DNA of 64,000 nt from Nannobrachium achirus (GCA_963921795.1 OY997653.1:184501-248500); one strand, 5' to 3'. Positions 10,584-57,833 are shown, counted from the first letter of the stretch. Numbers and translations are program-made. Notes: generated by a model from the sequence alone, not told the origin.

Positions 10584-11128
10584 AAGTCCCTGGGGGACCC
10601 CCAGGTGTAAAAAATGACCAAATGTGCAAAAATGACCAAATGACCACCCCAACGGGGCTGCTCACAGGGAATTCCCGGGGACCACCGACTCCTGGTGCTC
10701 CAGAACGGATGCAAAAGTGGTGGCGCCCCCAGTGGAGGACCCCCTCCACTGCAGCTCACATAAAATGCCTTAACTCGGGCTAGGAGCGACCGGGAGAGCC
10801 GGGGCCGGTACCTATTTGCACCTCTCTACAGTCATGTAATCAAAACGCATCTGTCCCATCTAGCGCCACCATCAGGACTATTTTGGAAAAACACATTTTT
10901 GGTGTAATTGTCCCGATCTCCTGATTAGGGAGTCTTACTGGTTATATCTAGAACAATTGGTGGTAGGCAACAAGTCCAATTTTGCTGCATATGTATGATA
11001 TGTATGAGTAAGTCACTGTTTAACCGAGTTAGAAACGTGCAAATTCAGTAAAACAATGGTCAAAAATGTCACATTTTATCCCTATAAAAATGTGTCACCT
11101 TTTTCACCTTGGGGCTGTTTGCATGTCT
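10584..11128. repeat. Right part of the repeat split by the LINE, plus flank
   Basis: 10584-10818 repeats 5160-5393 almost base for base. 10840-10960 resembles the end of the 21074-21488 element (TCCCGAT…TAGGGAGTCTTACTGG). From 10960 to 11128 I see nothing recognisable. Confidence 0.65.
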
Positions 11129-11980
11129 GGGAGTGAGTCTGTAGCTCTAATGGAAGCTAGGGAGTGAGTCTGTAGTTCTAATGAAAGCTAGGGAGTGAGT
11201 CTGTAGTTCTAATGGAAGCTAGGGAGTGAGTCTGTAGTTCTAATGGAAGCTAAGGAGAGAGTATGTAGTTCTAATGGAAGCTAGGGAGAGAGTCTGTAGT
11301 TCTAATGGAAGCTAGGGAGCGAGTCTGTAGTTCTAATGTGAGTCTGTAGTTCTAATGGAAGCTAGGGAGTGAGTCTGTAGCTCTAATGGAAGCTAGGGAG
11401 TGAGTCTGTAGTTCTAATGGAAGCTAGGGAGTGAGTATGTAGTTCTAATGGAAGCTAGGGAGTGAGTCTGTAGTGCTAATGGAAGCTAGGGAGTGAGTCT
11501 GTAGTTCTAATGGAAGCTAGGGAGTGAGTCTGTAGTTCTAATGGAAGCTAGGGAGTGAGTCTGTAGTTCTAATGGAAGCTAGGGAGTGAGTCTGCAGTTC
11601 TAATGGAAGCTAGGGACTGTGTCTGTAGTTCTAATGGAAGCTAGGGAGTGAGTCTGTACTGTAGTTCTAATGAAAGCTAGGGAGTGAGTCTGTAGTTCTA
11701 ATGGAAGCTAGGGAGTGAGTCTGTAGTTCTAATGGAAGCTAGGGAGTGAGTCTGTAGTTCTAATGGAAGCTAGGGAGTGAGTCTGTAGTTCTAATGGAAG
11801 CTAGGGAGTGCACCTGTAGTTCTAATGGAAGCTAGGGAGTGCGTCTGTAGTTCTAATGGAAGCTAGGGACTGTGTCTGTAGTTCTAATGGAAGCTAGGGA
11901 GTGAGTCTGTAGTTCTAATGGAAGCTAGGGAGTGAGTCTGTAGTTCTAATGGAAGCTAGGGACTGCGTCTGTAGTTCTAG
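11129..11980. repeat. 31-bp minisatellite, array 2 (about 27 copies)
   Basis: Same unit and orientation as 2559-2900 (GGGAGTGAGTCTGTAGTTCT then AATGGAAGCTA), with more unit variants (GACTGTGTCTG, GAGAGAGTATG, one internal duplication near 11335). Confidence 0.95.
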
Positions 11981-12689
11981 TTGTGTGAGACAACGATGGC
12001 ATGGTTGCCTGTGTAATGACAATAAGAGATAAACCACTATTTTGACCACAACAAATAGTTTAAAAGTGATAGGCTTATAGGCTCCACTCTATGCTATGAG
12101 AGCTGCTGGGTTCTGCTGGGGAAACTGGACAACAGGAGAATTTCTGCCCAATGGATCGATCTATTGGGATCAATATAACACCTAATAGACCCCATGGATC
12201 GATCTATTGGGATCAAGCCTAGCACTTTGAGTTTGCTACTTGCTTAGACAAGCACAATAAAAATGCAATCCATTATAGTACTACTATTACTAGTATTGTT
12301 ATTAGTATTATAGCTTGTACTATTTTATGTTGTGACACTTTTTTAGCTTTTGTAGCTTTGGCTGTTCTCGACAAAGTTTTTTCGTATTGTACACAACAGT
12401 ACTTGTTTCATACTTCTCTGTAACTTCTTCCTTATACTGCTGTGCTGCCTCTGGGCGACTGATTTCCCCCCTTGGGAGAATAAAGATATTGTTCTATCAT
12501 ATCCGTGAGGTCAGATGCAGAGGTATTGGCCAGCTCCATATATGGAGATGTCTTGGCCATATATGGAGTGTGACATGAGGCTTGACGGACGGACAGACAT
12601 GATGATCAGCAGGATTGTTTTGTTTTAATGTCTGACCTCTGTTTACATTTATTACTAATAAGGTATTCAATCAATCAAAATGCATACCA

Positions 12690-12691
<2 letters not shown>
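11981..12691. repeat. Gene-free region with short repeats and a retroposon tail
   Basis: ATGGATCGATCTATTGGGAT occurs at 12151 and 12194. From about 12230 to 12510 the sequence ends TGCTGTGCTGCCTCTGGGCG, then GATTTCCCCCCTTGGGAGAATAAAG. The same 3' end is at 29395-29455, so this is a retroposon tail family on the plus strand. No host exon is seen. Confidence 0.5.
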
Positions 12692-12743
<52 letters not shown>

Positions 12744-12752
12744 CCTCTCTCT
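12692..12752. repeat. (CT)n microsatellite / pyrimidine tract
   Basis: Almost pure CT dinucleotides leading into CGCCCAG. It would act as the pyrimidine tract of the exon-like sequence that follows. Confidence 0.9.
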
Positions 12753-12757
12753 CGCCC

Positions 12758-12880
12758 AGGGTGTGTATGGAGAGGGAGAGAACACTCAGGTCAGAGTGTC
12801 AGAGTTGGAGGAAGAAGTTCGAACTCTGAAGAAAGTCAACAAAGATCTTTACGACTTTTCTACACAGCTGTTGACGAAAC
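12758..12880 (+). CDS. Partial coiled-coil exon with no donor site
   Basis: After a pyrimidine tract and CAG, an open frame reads [20 protein letters not shown] followed by [20 protein letters not shown], a clear heptad coiled coil with coding-like character. The 3' side runs straight into CTACACACGCAC and the CA array with no GT donor, so the exon appears cut off. The adjacent RLE retrotransposon may have removed or displaced the rest. It does not belong to the zinc-finger gene at 18195, which has its own start codon. I cannot name the parent gene. Confidence 0.5.
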
Positions 12881-12881
12881 C

Positions 12882-12917
12882 TACACACGCACACACACTC
12901 AGTCACACATGCACACA

Positions 12918-12999
<82 letters not shown>
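12882..12999. repeat. (CGCA)n / (CA)n microsatellite
   Basis: CACA, then a run of CGCA units (12919-12955), then pure CA to the edge of the RLE element. It forms the 3' flank of that minus-strand retrotransposon. Confidence 0.95.
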
Positions 13000-13000
<1 letters not shown>

Positions 13001-14268
13001 TTTAACCATTTATTTATGTCCACACAAAGGAGATGCATACAAGGACACAAATATTATAGGTGCAGTATACAAAATCATGGCATATGTCTTCATGATACAA
13101 TAGCATGTCTCTTGGTACTCTACGGGTATAAGTAGCAGCGTCTCCACCATATGTGGCGGCTGCCGATTATAGCGGAGACGGAACGATACTTTGCCAGCCT
13201 TTTTGCCTCTTTTTTTAGGCATCCCAAGTTGTTGAGACCCTCTAACAACCAGCCTGTGGGTAGAATGTCCTAGGCTGCTAAATATAAAAACAAATAGTCT
13301 GCACCTTTTAGCCCAGCTCTGAGATGGTATGTAGGAGAGGTTGGTATTTAATGACCTTAGTCATGAAAGCTTCGATAGGCTAGGGTCAAAGGTGCAGGCC
13401 ATCTCTAATACAGACACTTCCCTGGACTCTTCATCGACCACAACAACATCTGGTGTATTCGCTGTCAAAGATGCAAAAATGTCCAAGTTATCACAGAGAT
13501 GAAACATGGGTGGAATGACACGGGAATGTTTGAATATTCTCACTGAGAGTGCATGATATTTTGATATGTCCTTTGCTATGAGTTCCACTATTCTATCATG
13601 GCGTGCTATGTACATCCCTTTGTATGCATAGCAGCCATTCAAGATGTGTGACAGTGTTTCCGTGATCTGTTCTGTGGTGTTATGCAAGCAATGAGGAACC
13701 TGAGTGCTGGGGAACCAGATGGAAAGATTGAGTCTGGTGGGAAGGACTTTTAATCTGGTTTAACTGTGAACGTGATGATGTCCTCATTGAGTGCAGTGTT
13801 CTTGAGGAATGAGTGTGAGACAGAGTGGTCAGCATATTGGAGACATGCAAGTTTCCCTTGGAGTTTTAGTCCAGTCCAGTGTTGTTGTTGTTGTTGATGC
13901 TGGTGTAGATCCATGAGGACCCGTCTGGCACCTGTAGCTGTTAGCAGGTGACTGTGACCAGCATAGGTGGCTGTGGGGCTTTTAAGCTGTGACATCATTT
14001 TGTAGTCAGACCTCCAAACAGATGTATTATCAATATCTGTCCCTCGCTATTTCAACAGATCCGAGACAAAAATAACGACTAAAGTATAATTCTACCACTT
14101 TCAACAACAAAGAAAGGAAAAATGTGTAAACTGGAAATAGTAAAAAGATTCTCAGGTGCTGGGGCCTTTTGGCCCCAAAAGTTCTCCTCTGCCTACAAAA
14201 TGATGTCAGACTTAACAGCCCGTTGCCCTGACCTGAATGAGAGGGTCAGTTATAATGTCCTCTGAGAC

Positions 14269-14271
<3 letters not shown>
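13000..14271 (-). pseudogene. RLE-type (R2-like) LINE 3' fragment, copy 1
   Basis: Read on the minus strand this is the C-terminal region of a restriction-like-endonuclease retrotransposon. Recognisable parts are LPTRLNLSIWFPSTQVPHC, then ETLSHILNGC (the C…H…C knuckle region), YIARHDRIVELIAKDI, and TPDVVVVDEESREVSVLEMA (the PD..D core). Further on are sequences matching copy 2 (FGSLGHTH, GSRHIW). Frames are broken at about 13740 and 13370, and a MITE interrupts the upstream part, so it is dead. The 3' end abuts (TG)n on the element strand, and the 5' edge also abuts (CA)n at 14272. Copy 2 is at 57205-57744. Confidence 0.8.
13985..14216. mobile_element. TTAA-site MITE, copy 1 (nested in the RLE element)
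   Basis: Terminal inverted repeats TGACATCATTTTGTAG and CTACAAAATGATGTCA, flanked by TTAA on each side (TTTTAAGC left, GACTTAAC right). A second copy in the opposite orientation lies at 46963-47195. TTAA suggests a piggyBac-type target, but similarity extends a few bases outside TTAA in three of four ends, so the true boundary is uncertain. It splits the RLE coding sequence. Confidence 0.75.

Positions 14272-14352
<81 letters not shown>
14272..14352. repeat. (AC)n microsatellite
   Basis: About 40 AC units. It lies on the 5' side of RLE copy 1, so that element has CA arrays on both sides. Confidence 0.97.
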
Positions 14353-14354
<2 letters not shown>

Positions 14355-16990
14355 TTCATGTGTCCATATTTGGTGTGGTTTCATGAGAAATGGAGTGAAT
14401 TAAGGCAGTTGAAAGGGAAATAAAGGAGTTCATTAAATCACATTTAAAAGGAAGAAGGACATCAAACAGACGTATTCATATCATAAATAAACATAAATAA
14501 ATATCATAAATAAACATAAATAAAGAAACATGGAACAAACCTGGGTTTGTTTTGATGGAAAAAACAACATTTAACATCAGGCATCTTTACTTTGACTTTA
14601 ATGTATAGTAATTATAATAAAATATTGGAACTAGCAGATCTACAAGCTCAATCATGTGGCATCTCAAGTCGACCCGTTTTGATCTTGTACATCTGCTCTT
14701 TCCACTATTTACACAAACGTTTAGAAATATATTATGAACGTCTGTTTTGATTGATTGAAGACTTTATAAGAAGTTTGCTTAGGAAAAAGTACGGTTCAAT
14801 GGTACAAGGTCAACTAAAAGGAGACTTTCAGCTTATTTACATAGGAAACCTTTATGTATCTCATGAATAACATTGAATAACATGTCGGCATGGAAATCAT
14901 TGTGGCGATTAGAATTAGCCTATGCAAGCATTTTACAATAATTGTGATACTAAAGGTATTAACTATGCTAACTCATAGACATTGTTTTATTGACATTCAT
15001 TCATTCACATTTCTTATGGAACCTTTTGATATTAAATGTAATGATTTAAGGATTCCTACAGGAGGAAATGTTGTGGGAAAAACAACTACCCCATGTCCTC
15101 CCTCCACGATGTCATGATCTACTGAGCCACAGTGTTGGTTTCAGTCAGTCTGAAAATCCCAGCTGCGTATGTGCGCGTCAGGAGGGAGGTTATGGTGAAT
15201 CCGTCCCTGAGAAAACAATGTTGCACATTAAGTTAATCATCTGGGGACTCCTCAGAATTTATTTGCACTGACTTTGGTTACTTCTTTTCTGGCCCTGCAC
15301 AATTGGGTTGTATTGTTTGTACTGTGTACTTTTGCTGTGTTGATATGGCGGTGTGATACTTGTGTTGCATTGACTCATGATGTGCACTTTCTTTTTGTTA
15401 GGCACTGTTTGCTAAGTTATGCTTTGAGTATAGCTTTTTCTTGTGTGTGTGACGTCGACGTGTCACTTATGAGCGTTGAATGTTTCGTGGTCACTTTATG
15501 TTTATATTCTTATGTTTTTGTTTTTGTTGCAATAGCTCTTCGACACTTTGTTTATATTTTCTTTTTTTCGTGCTTGCTCTTTGGACCGTACACTACAGCA
15601 CTCTTTTTCTTCAATCAGAGGCCGGGCCGTCCCTCCGGGCGATGGGACGCAGCATAAATGCTTCAGTGGTTCTCAAAAACAGACTTGTTTTAATGTTGTT
15701 TACATCTTTGAGAAACTTGCTGGCTAACAAGCTAGCTAGCTAGCTGGCTAACAGATGTAAACAGATGGTACTGCGCCTGCGCTGTCGTCGAAGATTGCCG
15801 ATCTACAAGCTCTCAAGATCGGCTATTTTCGGGCAGCGTGCATTGTGGGACGCAGGGAACATTTTTACCCCTACTTTAAACATCAGGCATCTTTACTTTG
15901 ACTTTAATGTATAATAATGTATCATTTAATATAACATATGTTTAACTATTAGTAGAGCTGGTATACTGTACTATCACTATGGTTTACATCCTATCAGTAG
16001 ACCTGTCTGAACCGTCCTGTGTTTAACTATGAACTGATAATAAAGTATTCTATATTATCATTTATAATTATATATTATTATCATGACCTCCACGTTCTGC
16101 TTTGAGACCCAAATGCATTAAAACATGGATAATAGCATCCTGTAGTGGTTCACATACTCTGTGCTTTGAGCTGCATTTTGATGCTAAATGTATTAAAAAG
16201 TTGATAATAGCGCCGTCTGGTGGTTAATCTAAGTATAGGTCGCATTGGCTTATTTCTTAGCGTTATTACACATCATAATGTAAAATTTAAAAACGTATGT
16301 TTTTATTCTTGTAACAATCGACTGGTGATAATTTAACACAACCATTGAATTACCGGTAATAAAGAAAAATAACACTTTTATAACAAATACAGGACGTTTT
16401 ACATTGTTTAAGCAGCTAGCTAGCTGGCTAGCCTAGCATGCTAACGGATGTCTCCAAAGGGGATGGTGTTTTTTACTGGTGTTTCAGTCCGAGTGTGGGG
16501 AAAGGGTGCGTTCGGAAATGCGCACCGGACTGCGCGGGCGTTTATCGTGGGCTTGCCCAGGCCTTACGGCCTGGGCATAAATATAACGATTGCATTCACC
16601 ACGGCTTCGTAACGCGGCCCTGGCCAAGGTCCGCTGGCCTTCGCGCCGCTTGCAATGTCGTGGACAATAAAACGAGCGCACCCTTTCATACACTCTGACT
16701 GAATCACCAGTAAAAAACACTCTCTCGTCAACGAAGCCAGGTCACACTAGCATAGGGATTTCCGGTGTGTTGCATCGAAATCAGTGACCCTATCGAAGTC
16801 TGTGACTCGTGTTTACTTCCAGGTCCGTGCAATGAGCAGAAAGAACCTTTCCGGTCTGGGCGCTAGCAGAAATAAGCCAGGCTCCAGCCTTCAAAATAAA
16901 AGTGCGGTAAATAATGTATATTTAAAAGACACAAATGTATTTAAAAGATGAGTATATGATGTATGTCTCTATACTAGTGTACTTCTAATT
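14353..16990. other. Gene-free region with decayed repeats
   Basis: Contents seen: a degenerate hairpin core at 14634-14698; a minus-strand LINE 3' tail (TTGATTGAAGACTTTATAAG, 14750-14830); a stretch at 15270-15620 resembling the retroposon at 28500-29340 (GCACAATTGGGTTGTATTG); a compact hairpin core at 15793-15830; GCTAGCTAGCTAGCTGG motifs at 15730 and 16420; and a short perfect stem GCCCAGGCC/GGCCTGGGC near 16555. Frames at 14890-15743 and 16438-16720 have no recognisable product. Confidence 0.45.
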
Positions 16991-16997
16991 GTCCCAA

Positions 16998-17220
16998 CAC
17001 ATTTTCCAGGTTCTTTCAGATTGAAATTCGTGGAATGCAAGCTATTAAAGGCCACTTTACACAATGCCATCCCAATTCAATTCGTTCTACTGTACTATCA
17101 ATTGGCTGTTCATACACAATTTTCCAGGTTCTTTCAGATTGAAATTCGTGGAATGCAAGCTAAAGGCCACTTAACACAATTCCATCCAATTCAATTCAAC
17201 TCCTACCAATTGGCTGTAGG
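16998..17220. repeat. Tandem duplication of ~110 bp
   Basis: Two copies of a unit starting CACAATTTTCCAGGTTCTTT (first copy reads CACATTTTCCAGG) and ending near CAATTGGCTGT. They differ by small indels. Confidence 0.85.
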
Positions 17221-17514
17221 CCTACACAACACCTGGCCTATTTACTATTAAAAACCTTGGGGTGGGGGGTTCACCATAAAACTGCAATCTAAAAATACTT
17301 TGTGGCAAGTAAAAGTTCCAGAATTCAAACTATGTGTAAAATGTACTAGTGCATTATATCTACATATATCTACATATCGTCACTGTCTAGCCAAAACCTC
17401 TTCCATTTAGAGGCTTTTGATTTTTTTGGCATACATCAGGGCTGTAAAGATCACATAACATAAAAACATGATAAATGGATAAATGCTGTTCACTGAGTGC
17501 ATATAGCCTTTACA

Positions 17515-17880
17515 AATTTGACTCTGGACAGCAGACGGCTCTTTGTGTCGCCACTTTGGAGACATGCACGCGTGCGGGTAAACCTCCTCTATCACGCCAC
17601 ACTCTCCGCTATAAGCGGGGGAGGCGTCCCCTCAATTTCTGCTGGCTTTCCAGTGCAGCCACCTGCTCAAAAAAGTGACATTTTCAGACATTTTCAGACT
17701 CTAGTTGGCGCTGGAGAGCAGACGGCTCTTTGTGTCGCCACTTTGGAGACATGCACACGTGCGGGGAAACCTCCTCTATCACGCCACACTCTCCGCTAAG
17801 CGGGGGAGGCGTCCCCTCAATTTCTGTTGGCTTTCCAGTGTAGCCCCCCGCTCAAGAAAGTGACATTTTCGGACATTTGC
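17515..17880. repeat. Tandem duplication of ~190 bp
   Basis: Two copies share GCAGACGGCTCTTTGTGTCG, ACTTTGGAGACATGCAC, GGGGGAGGCGTCCCCTCAAT and AAGTGACATTTTC. This lies a few hundred bases upstream of the zinc-finger gene's start codon; I see no TATA box or other firm promoter signal in it. Confidence 0.85.
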
Positions 17881-18194
17881 ATTTTGTTTGTTCGTTTAGA
17901 TACTTAATCTATAATAATCTATATTTTTAACGTCCATATTATGACAAAATTATCTGTTTTCAACGTTTTTCAATGGCTTTAGGGGTACTCTTATTCTGAA
18001 GAGATCGGCGCCGGAAGCCTTATTTCTGCTAACGCTATTTCTGCTCATTTCACATAGGCGGAAACCACACACACAGATGTTTATAACGGTTTATAATGGT
18101 TCTCTCTCCTAAACTACAGATCAATGGTATAAAACAGGGAATAATCCTTATTGTCACAACACAGGACACGAGCTCAGAGAGCTAGGGTTTGATC

Positions 18195-53850
<35,656 letters not shown>

Positions 53851-53893
53851 GTGAGTTACAGTAGGCTGCATTATGTAATGCCAGTATGTAGGC

Positions 53894-54541
53894 CAGGGGC
53901 CAATACTGATACAGGTACCACCCAAGATGACCGTACGTTTTTTACATTTTTGTCTTCCTACATGTCTTTAGTTTACATTTTGGTATGATAACCCTTTCTG
54001 AGAAGTAGCTTAATTGATGTTATCACCCGCTAGAGTCGGTGTCCCATTAACTTTACTATACAGGGAAAAAAAGCAACATTTTAATCTGCTTTAAGTAGCA
54101 TATGAGGGGTCAAACTAGGGGTTTTTCATGATTCTGAATCCATTGCAAGCATCTGTTTTGCACAAAAAACATTCCTTGGGCTAAAACGGCCCCCTCAAAA
54201 GTGTGAAAAGTGATGACTCATCACTTTTCATCACTAAACCATAGTTTTTAGCCCAAGGAATGTTTTTTGTGCAAAACAGATACTTGCAATGGATTCAGAA
54301 TCATGAAAATCCCTAGTTTGACCCCTCATATGCTACTTAAAGCAGATTAATTTTTTCATCCTGTATAGTAAAGTTAATGGGACACCGACTCTAGCAGGTG
54401 ATAACAATCAATTAAGCTACTTCTCAGAAAGGGTTATCATACCAAAATGTAAACTACAGACATGCAGGAAGACAAAAATGTAAAAAACATACGGTCACCT
54501 TGGGTGGTACCAATTTGTTAATGTATCAGTATTGGCCCCTG
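53894..54541. mobile_element. Large foldback MITE (CAGGGGCCAATACTGATACA)
   Basis: Two ~310-bp arms with a short centre near 54215 (GTGATGACTCATCAC). Ends CAGGGGCCAATACTGATACA and TGTATCAGTATTGGCCCCTG. Arms match closely throughout (TTTGCACAAAAAACATTCCT). Flanking octamers do not match. Confidence 0.92.
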
Positions 54542-54622
54542 CCCTAATGATGCTGTTCAAGAGCTACATTTTGCTACATTAGTTTTGTACTTATTGCAGT
54601 GAAAAGGTATCTTGTTCTATAA

Positions 54623-55496
54623 CAGTGGTTCCCAACCTTTTCAGGCCACGACCACCAAAATAATGATATTTTAACTGGGAACCCGCACACTCTGACGAGC
54701 ACTAAGAGTTGAGGCATTACATTTTGTATAACACGGTTCTATTGTGAAAATAGCAGATCTACATGGTCACAATGCCTCGTGTTGCGAGGTGTTGTGTACA
54801 TGTAGATCTGCTATTGTCACTGCCTCTATTATTTGACAATTTGGCCAATGTTTAATTTGTCATTTTAGAGGTATTTAAAAGTCCTTAACGAAAAAACATG
54901 CATGGATGCACCTGGAACGTATCATCAGTGATGTAGCCCAAGCTCATCAGGGTTTCGGGTCTCGCAACATCATACCCCTCACTCAGGTGACCCAGCCGGG
55001 GTTGATCAAGTCCCAACTTACGTCCCAATACCTACCCACGATCAGTCCCATTAGGGAAAGGCAGGACCATTCCCTCCACCGCTCCGGAACTGCTCTGCCA
55101 AGACTGGGAGAGGAAATGTGGTGCATGGAAGGACCTGGCTCTGTCGATTGACTCCTGTCCGGGCCCTTCCTACGTCTCACCAGGTCCAGGACCTGTGCGT
55201 TGCACCAGACTTCAACATTTCACTCAGGAGTGGTGGATTCTTGAGCCGCAATGGTACTGCAAGCTCCACCTAGGCAACGGTGGTGCTGCAGGCTCCGCTT
55301 GTGGCTTGAATGGCCCTCCTGAAAGCCTAACCAAGGGTTTGTTGGGCTTCTTCCTCAATTGTCACTTTAGAATTGTGCATATACCGTACCCTCTATACAC
55401 TTACAAGTTATGTTGGATGGTTTACTGTTGAGTGCGAAAACAATGTTGCACATTATGTTAATCATCTGGGGGACCCCCACAGTTTGAGAACCACTG
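54623..55496. mobile_element. hAT-like MITE carrying ~470 bp of unrelated cargo
   Basis: Ends CAGTGGTTCCCAACC and AGTTTGAGAACCACTG, flanks TTCTATAA and TTCTATGG (6 of 8). Hairpin core at 54748-54818. Relative to sister copies, the run GTCCTTAAATTGTCACTTTA is broken at about 54887 and resumes at about 55354. The intervening ~470 bp is G/C-richer with an 81-codon frame (54906-55151, HLERIISDVAQAHQGFGSRN) that I do not recognise. Confidence 0.82.
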
Positions 55497-55574
55497 TTCT
55501 ATGGTTGCAAACATCAAGGTCTGTTGTCCTTGGGTAATAATGAATGGACCGTCTCCTTTGGGGAGCAGGTCTTC

Positions 55575-56265
55575 TTCATGGTGTATAATAATAATAATAA
55601 ATATAGCTGCAAGCAGCGATAAAGTGGCCAAGGCATAAATAGCAGGAAAGCAAAAAGGCATCAAGGGAAAGCAAAGAAGAAATCAAAGAAAAACTGGAAG
55701 CAGTGTTCTTCCGAACAGGTCTCCGGCAGGTCAGGTGTTTTTTTTTTTGGCCTAGTGGTGACTATAATAGGCCAAAGTCAAAAGGGTACCACGTGTTCTT
55801 TGGCCTTTCACGGCAATCGGACGCTGCATGCGGGATTTGAGGCATTTTGTTCCAAAAATGGGTTTTGCAAAAATTGACCCGCTGGTGGCGCTATAACAGG
55901 CCAATGTGAGAAGGGTGGCATCTGTTCCTTGGCCTAGTGGGAATGTGCATGCAAAATCTCACACAAATAGCAGGCTGCGTTTGAGACATTTTGTTCAAAA
56001 AGGAGCAATCCTGCAAACCTTGGAATTCAATGTTAGCCAATTAGATAGAATATGATATTGGACAAATCCGTCATGATTACATCACTGTAGAGATACTGTG
56101 TGCACATTTGTGTGATTATCGGATAAAATCTGAAGGAGTAATATCGAAGAATGTATTTTCGGCCTTCTGGTGGCGCTATAAATGACAGAGACTCTGCCGA
56201 TTTTACACTAATCGGCATAGTTATTGGTTAAAGCACAAATTGACCTCTACACAACATGTATGCAA
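55575..56265. repeat. TAGCTGCAAGCAGCGAT-type fish repeat
   Basis: ATATAGCTGCAAGCAGCGAT, CGTGTTCTTTGGCCTTTCAC and several GGTGGCGCTATAA motifs. Related GGTGGCGCTAGAG blocks appear inverted at 60770-61100. Confidence 0.65.
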
Positions 56266-57113
56266 AAGACTATATGCAACAGACATAAAATAGTTCCAAA
56301 GAACTCCTCAAGGTTTTAACTCAATCTTTATTTTCCAACTTTTTCATTAGTTGTCTTTGTTGAAGAGTTGGTCATCAGGTTGTAAACTAGCGGGGCTGTT
56401 AAGGAGAACAATACTTCAGTTCTGGAAAGAAGCACCACAATTTTACAGAGTGTACCTCTTGGGTCATTCTTTAGAAAAATCACATTAGACACTTAATTTT
56501 CAAAATGTCCGCCAGTTTTAAAGATGGCCGCCTTTTCGGATATGTTTTACAGTACGCCAGCCAGTTAATATCGAATTTTCATAATATTAGAGTTGTTTTG
56601 TAGGTTTTAAAACATCCTGAGTTCATTTATTACACTTTTAAAGCAGCCAGAATAACCTTTCTGACTTTTGGTTGGGGTCTTTCCTCACCTGGGACCCCCC
56701 AGACAGACCCCTGAGCCTATTTTCAGCTCCTGCACCAGAACAATGTTAAATTAGATCTGAAATATGCTCTGAAATAAAAAATGACTAGTAGCAAATAACA
56801 GAGGTCTTCCACGGGGGGTCCGGGACCCCTGGGGGGGTCCTCAGAGCTATTACAGGGGGCCTGCCAAATCTCGATGAGATCTTTTTTTTTTTTTTTTTTT
56901 TACATTTGAAACTTTGAATGTTTTTATGTATCCTGGTTTTATGTATTGTACTTTGATGGTTTATTAGTATTCTCAGTATTATTTATAATGTTTTTTGTGT
57001 TAAAACAGTTATGGTTGACAGCTGTTACTGCAGGGATTGCAATAATGAAGGTATTGCAACTTTTCACTTTGGGTGCAGAACAACATTTCCATTTATTGCA
57101 CTGCACTCACTGA

Positions 57114-57114
57114 C

Positions 57115-57204
<90 letters not shown>
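57114..57204. repeat. (CA)n microsatellite, left of RLE copy 2
   Basis: About 45 CA units ending at TTTTAACCATTT, the 3' terminus of the RLE element. Confidence 0.97.
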
Positions 57205-57205
<1 letters not shown>

Positions 57206-57743
57206 TTTAACCATTTATTTATGTCCACACAAAGGAGATGCATACAAGGACACAAATAGTATAGGTGCAGTAGAGTAACATTTACAAAATCATGGCATTA
57301 TGTCTTCATGATACAATAGCAAGGCACTTGGTACTCTACGGGTATAAGTAACAGCGTCTCCGCCATATGTGGCGGCTGCCGATTATAGCGGAGACGGAAC
57401 AATACTTTGCCAGCCTTTTTGCCTCTTTTTTAGGCACTCCAAGTTGTTGAAACCCTCTAACAACCAGCCTGTGGGTATGTCCTAGGCTGCCAAATATGAA
57501 AACAAATAGTCTGCACCTGTACCCCAGCTCTGAGATCGTATTTAGGAGAGGTTGGTATTTAATGACCTTGGTCATGAAAGCTTCCTCTAGGCTAGGGTCA
57601 AAGGTGCAGGCCATCTCCAATACAGACACTTCCCTGGACTCTTCATCAACCACAACAACATCTGGTGTATTAGCTGTCAAAGATGCAAACATTTCCAAGT
57701 TATCACAGAGATGAAACATGGATGGAATGACACGGGAATGTTT

Positions 57744-57744
<1 letters not shown>
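57205..57744 (-). pseudogene. RLE-type (R2-like) LINE 3' fragment, copy 2
   Basis: A 5'-truncated copy whose minus-strand frame stays open for ~135 residues. It shows KHSRVIPSMFHLCDNL, NTPDVVVVDEESREVSVLEM, FMTKVIKYQPLLNTISELGY, FVFIFGSLGHTHRLVV and ISA-type GSRHIWRR (read VSAIIGSRHIW). This is the C-terminal half of the restriction-like endonuclease domain (PD…D…K) and the region after it. (CA)n abuts both ends. The matching place in the right arm of the inverted duplication (about 59072-59090) has only a short TG tract, i.e. the empty site. Confidence 0.85.

Positions 57745-57831
<87 letters not shown>
57745..57831. repeat. (CA)n microsatellite, right of RLE copy 2
   Basis: About 43 CA units between the truncated 5' end of the RLE element and CCTCTTTGTTATTG. 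Confidence 0.97.

Positions 57832-57833
<2 letters not shown>

Noticed and set aside
13985-14216. Confident piggyBac assignment of the TTAA MITE
   Set aside because: Similarity between ends extends beyond TTAA in three of four cases, so TTAA may be internal to the terminal repeats.
16438-16720. CpG-rich frames on both strands near 16.5 kb
   Set aside because: No motif, no splice sites, and G/C bias alone explains the open frames. A CpG-rich promoter is possible but not supported.
54906-55151. 81-codon frame as a host exon of the zinc-finger gene
   Set aside because: It is cargo inside a hAT-like element, starts without an acceptor and does not fit the expected phase or finger pattern.
57007-57050. 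Possible zinc-finger exon (VDSCYCRDCNNEG between AACAG and GTATTG)
   Set aside because: It lies in the left arm of the inverted duplication; the matching place in the right arm has diverged sequence without the cysteines, and the phase and content do not follow exon 22.
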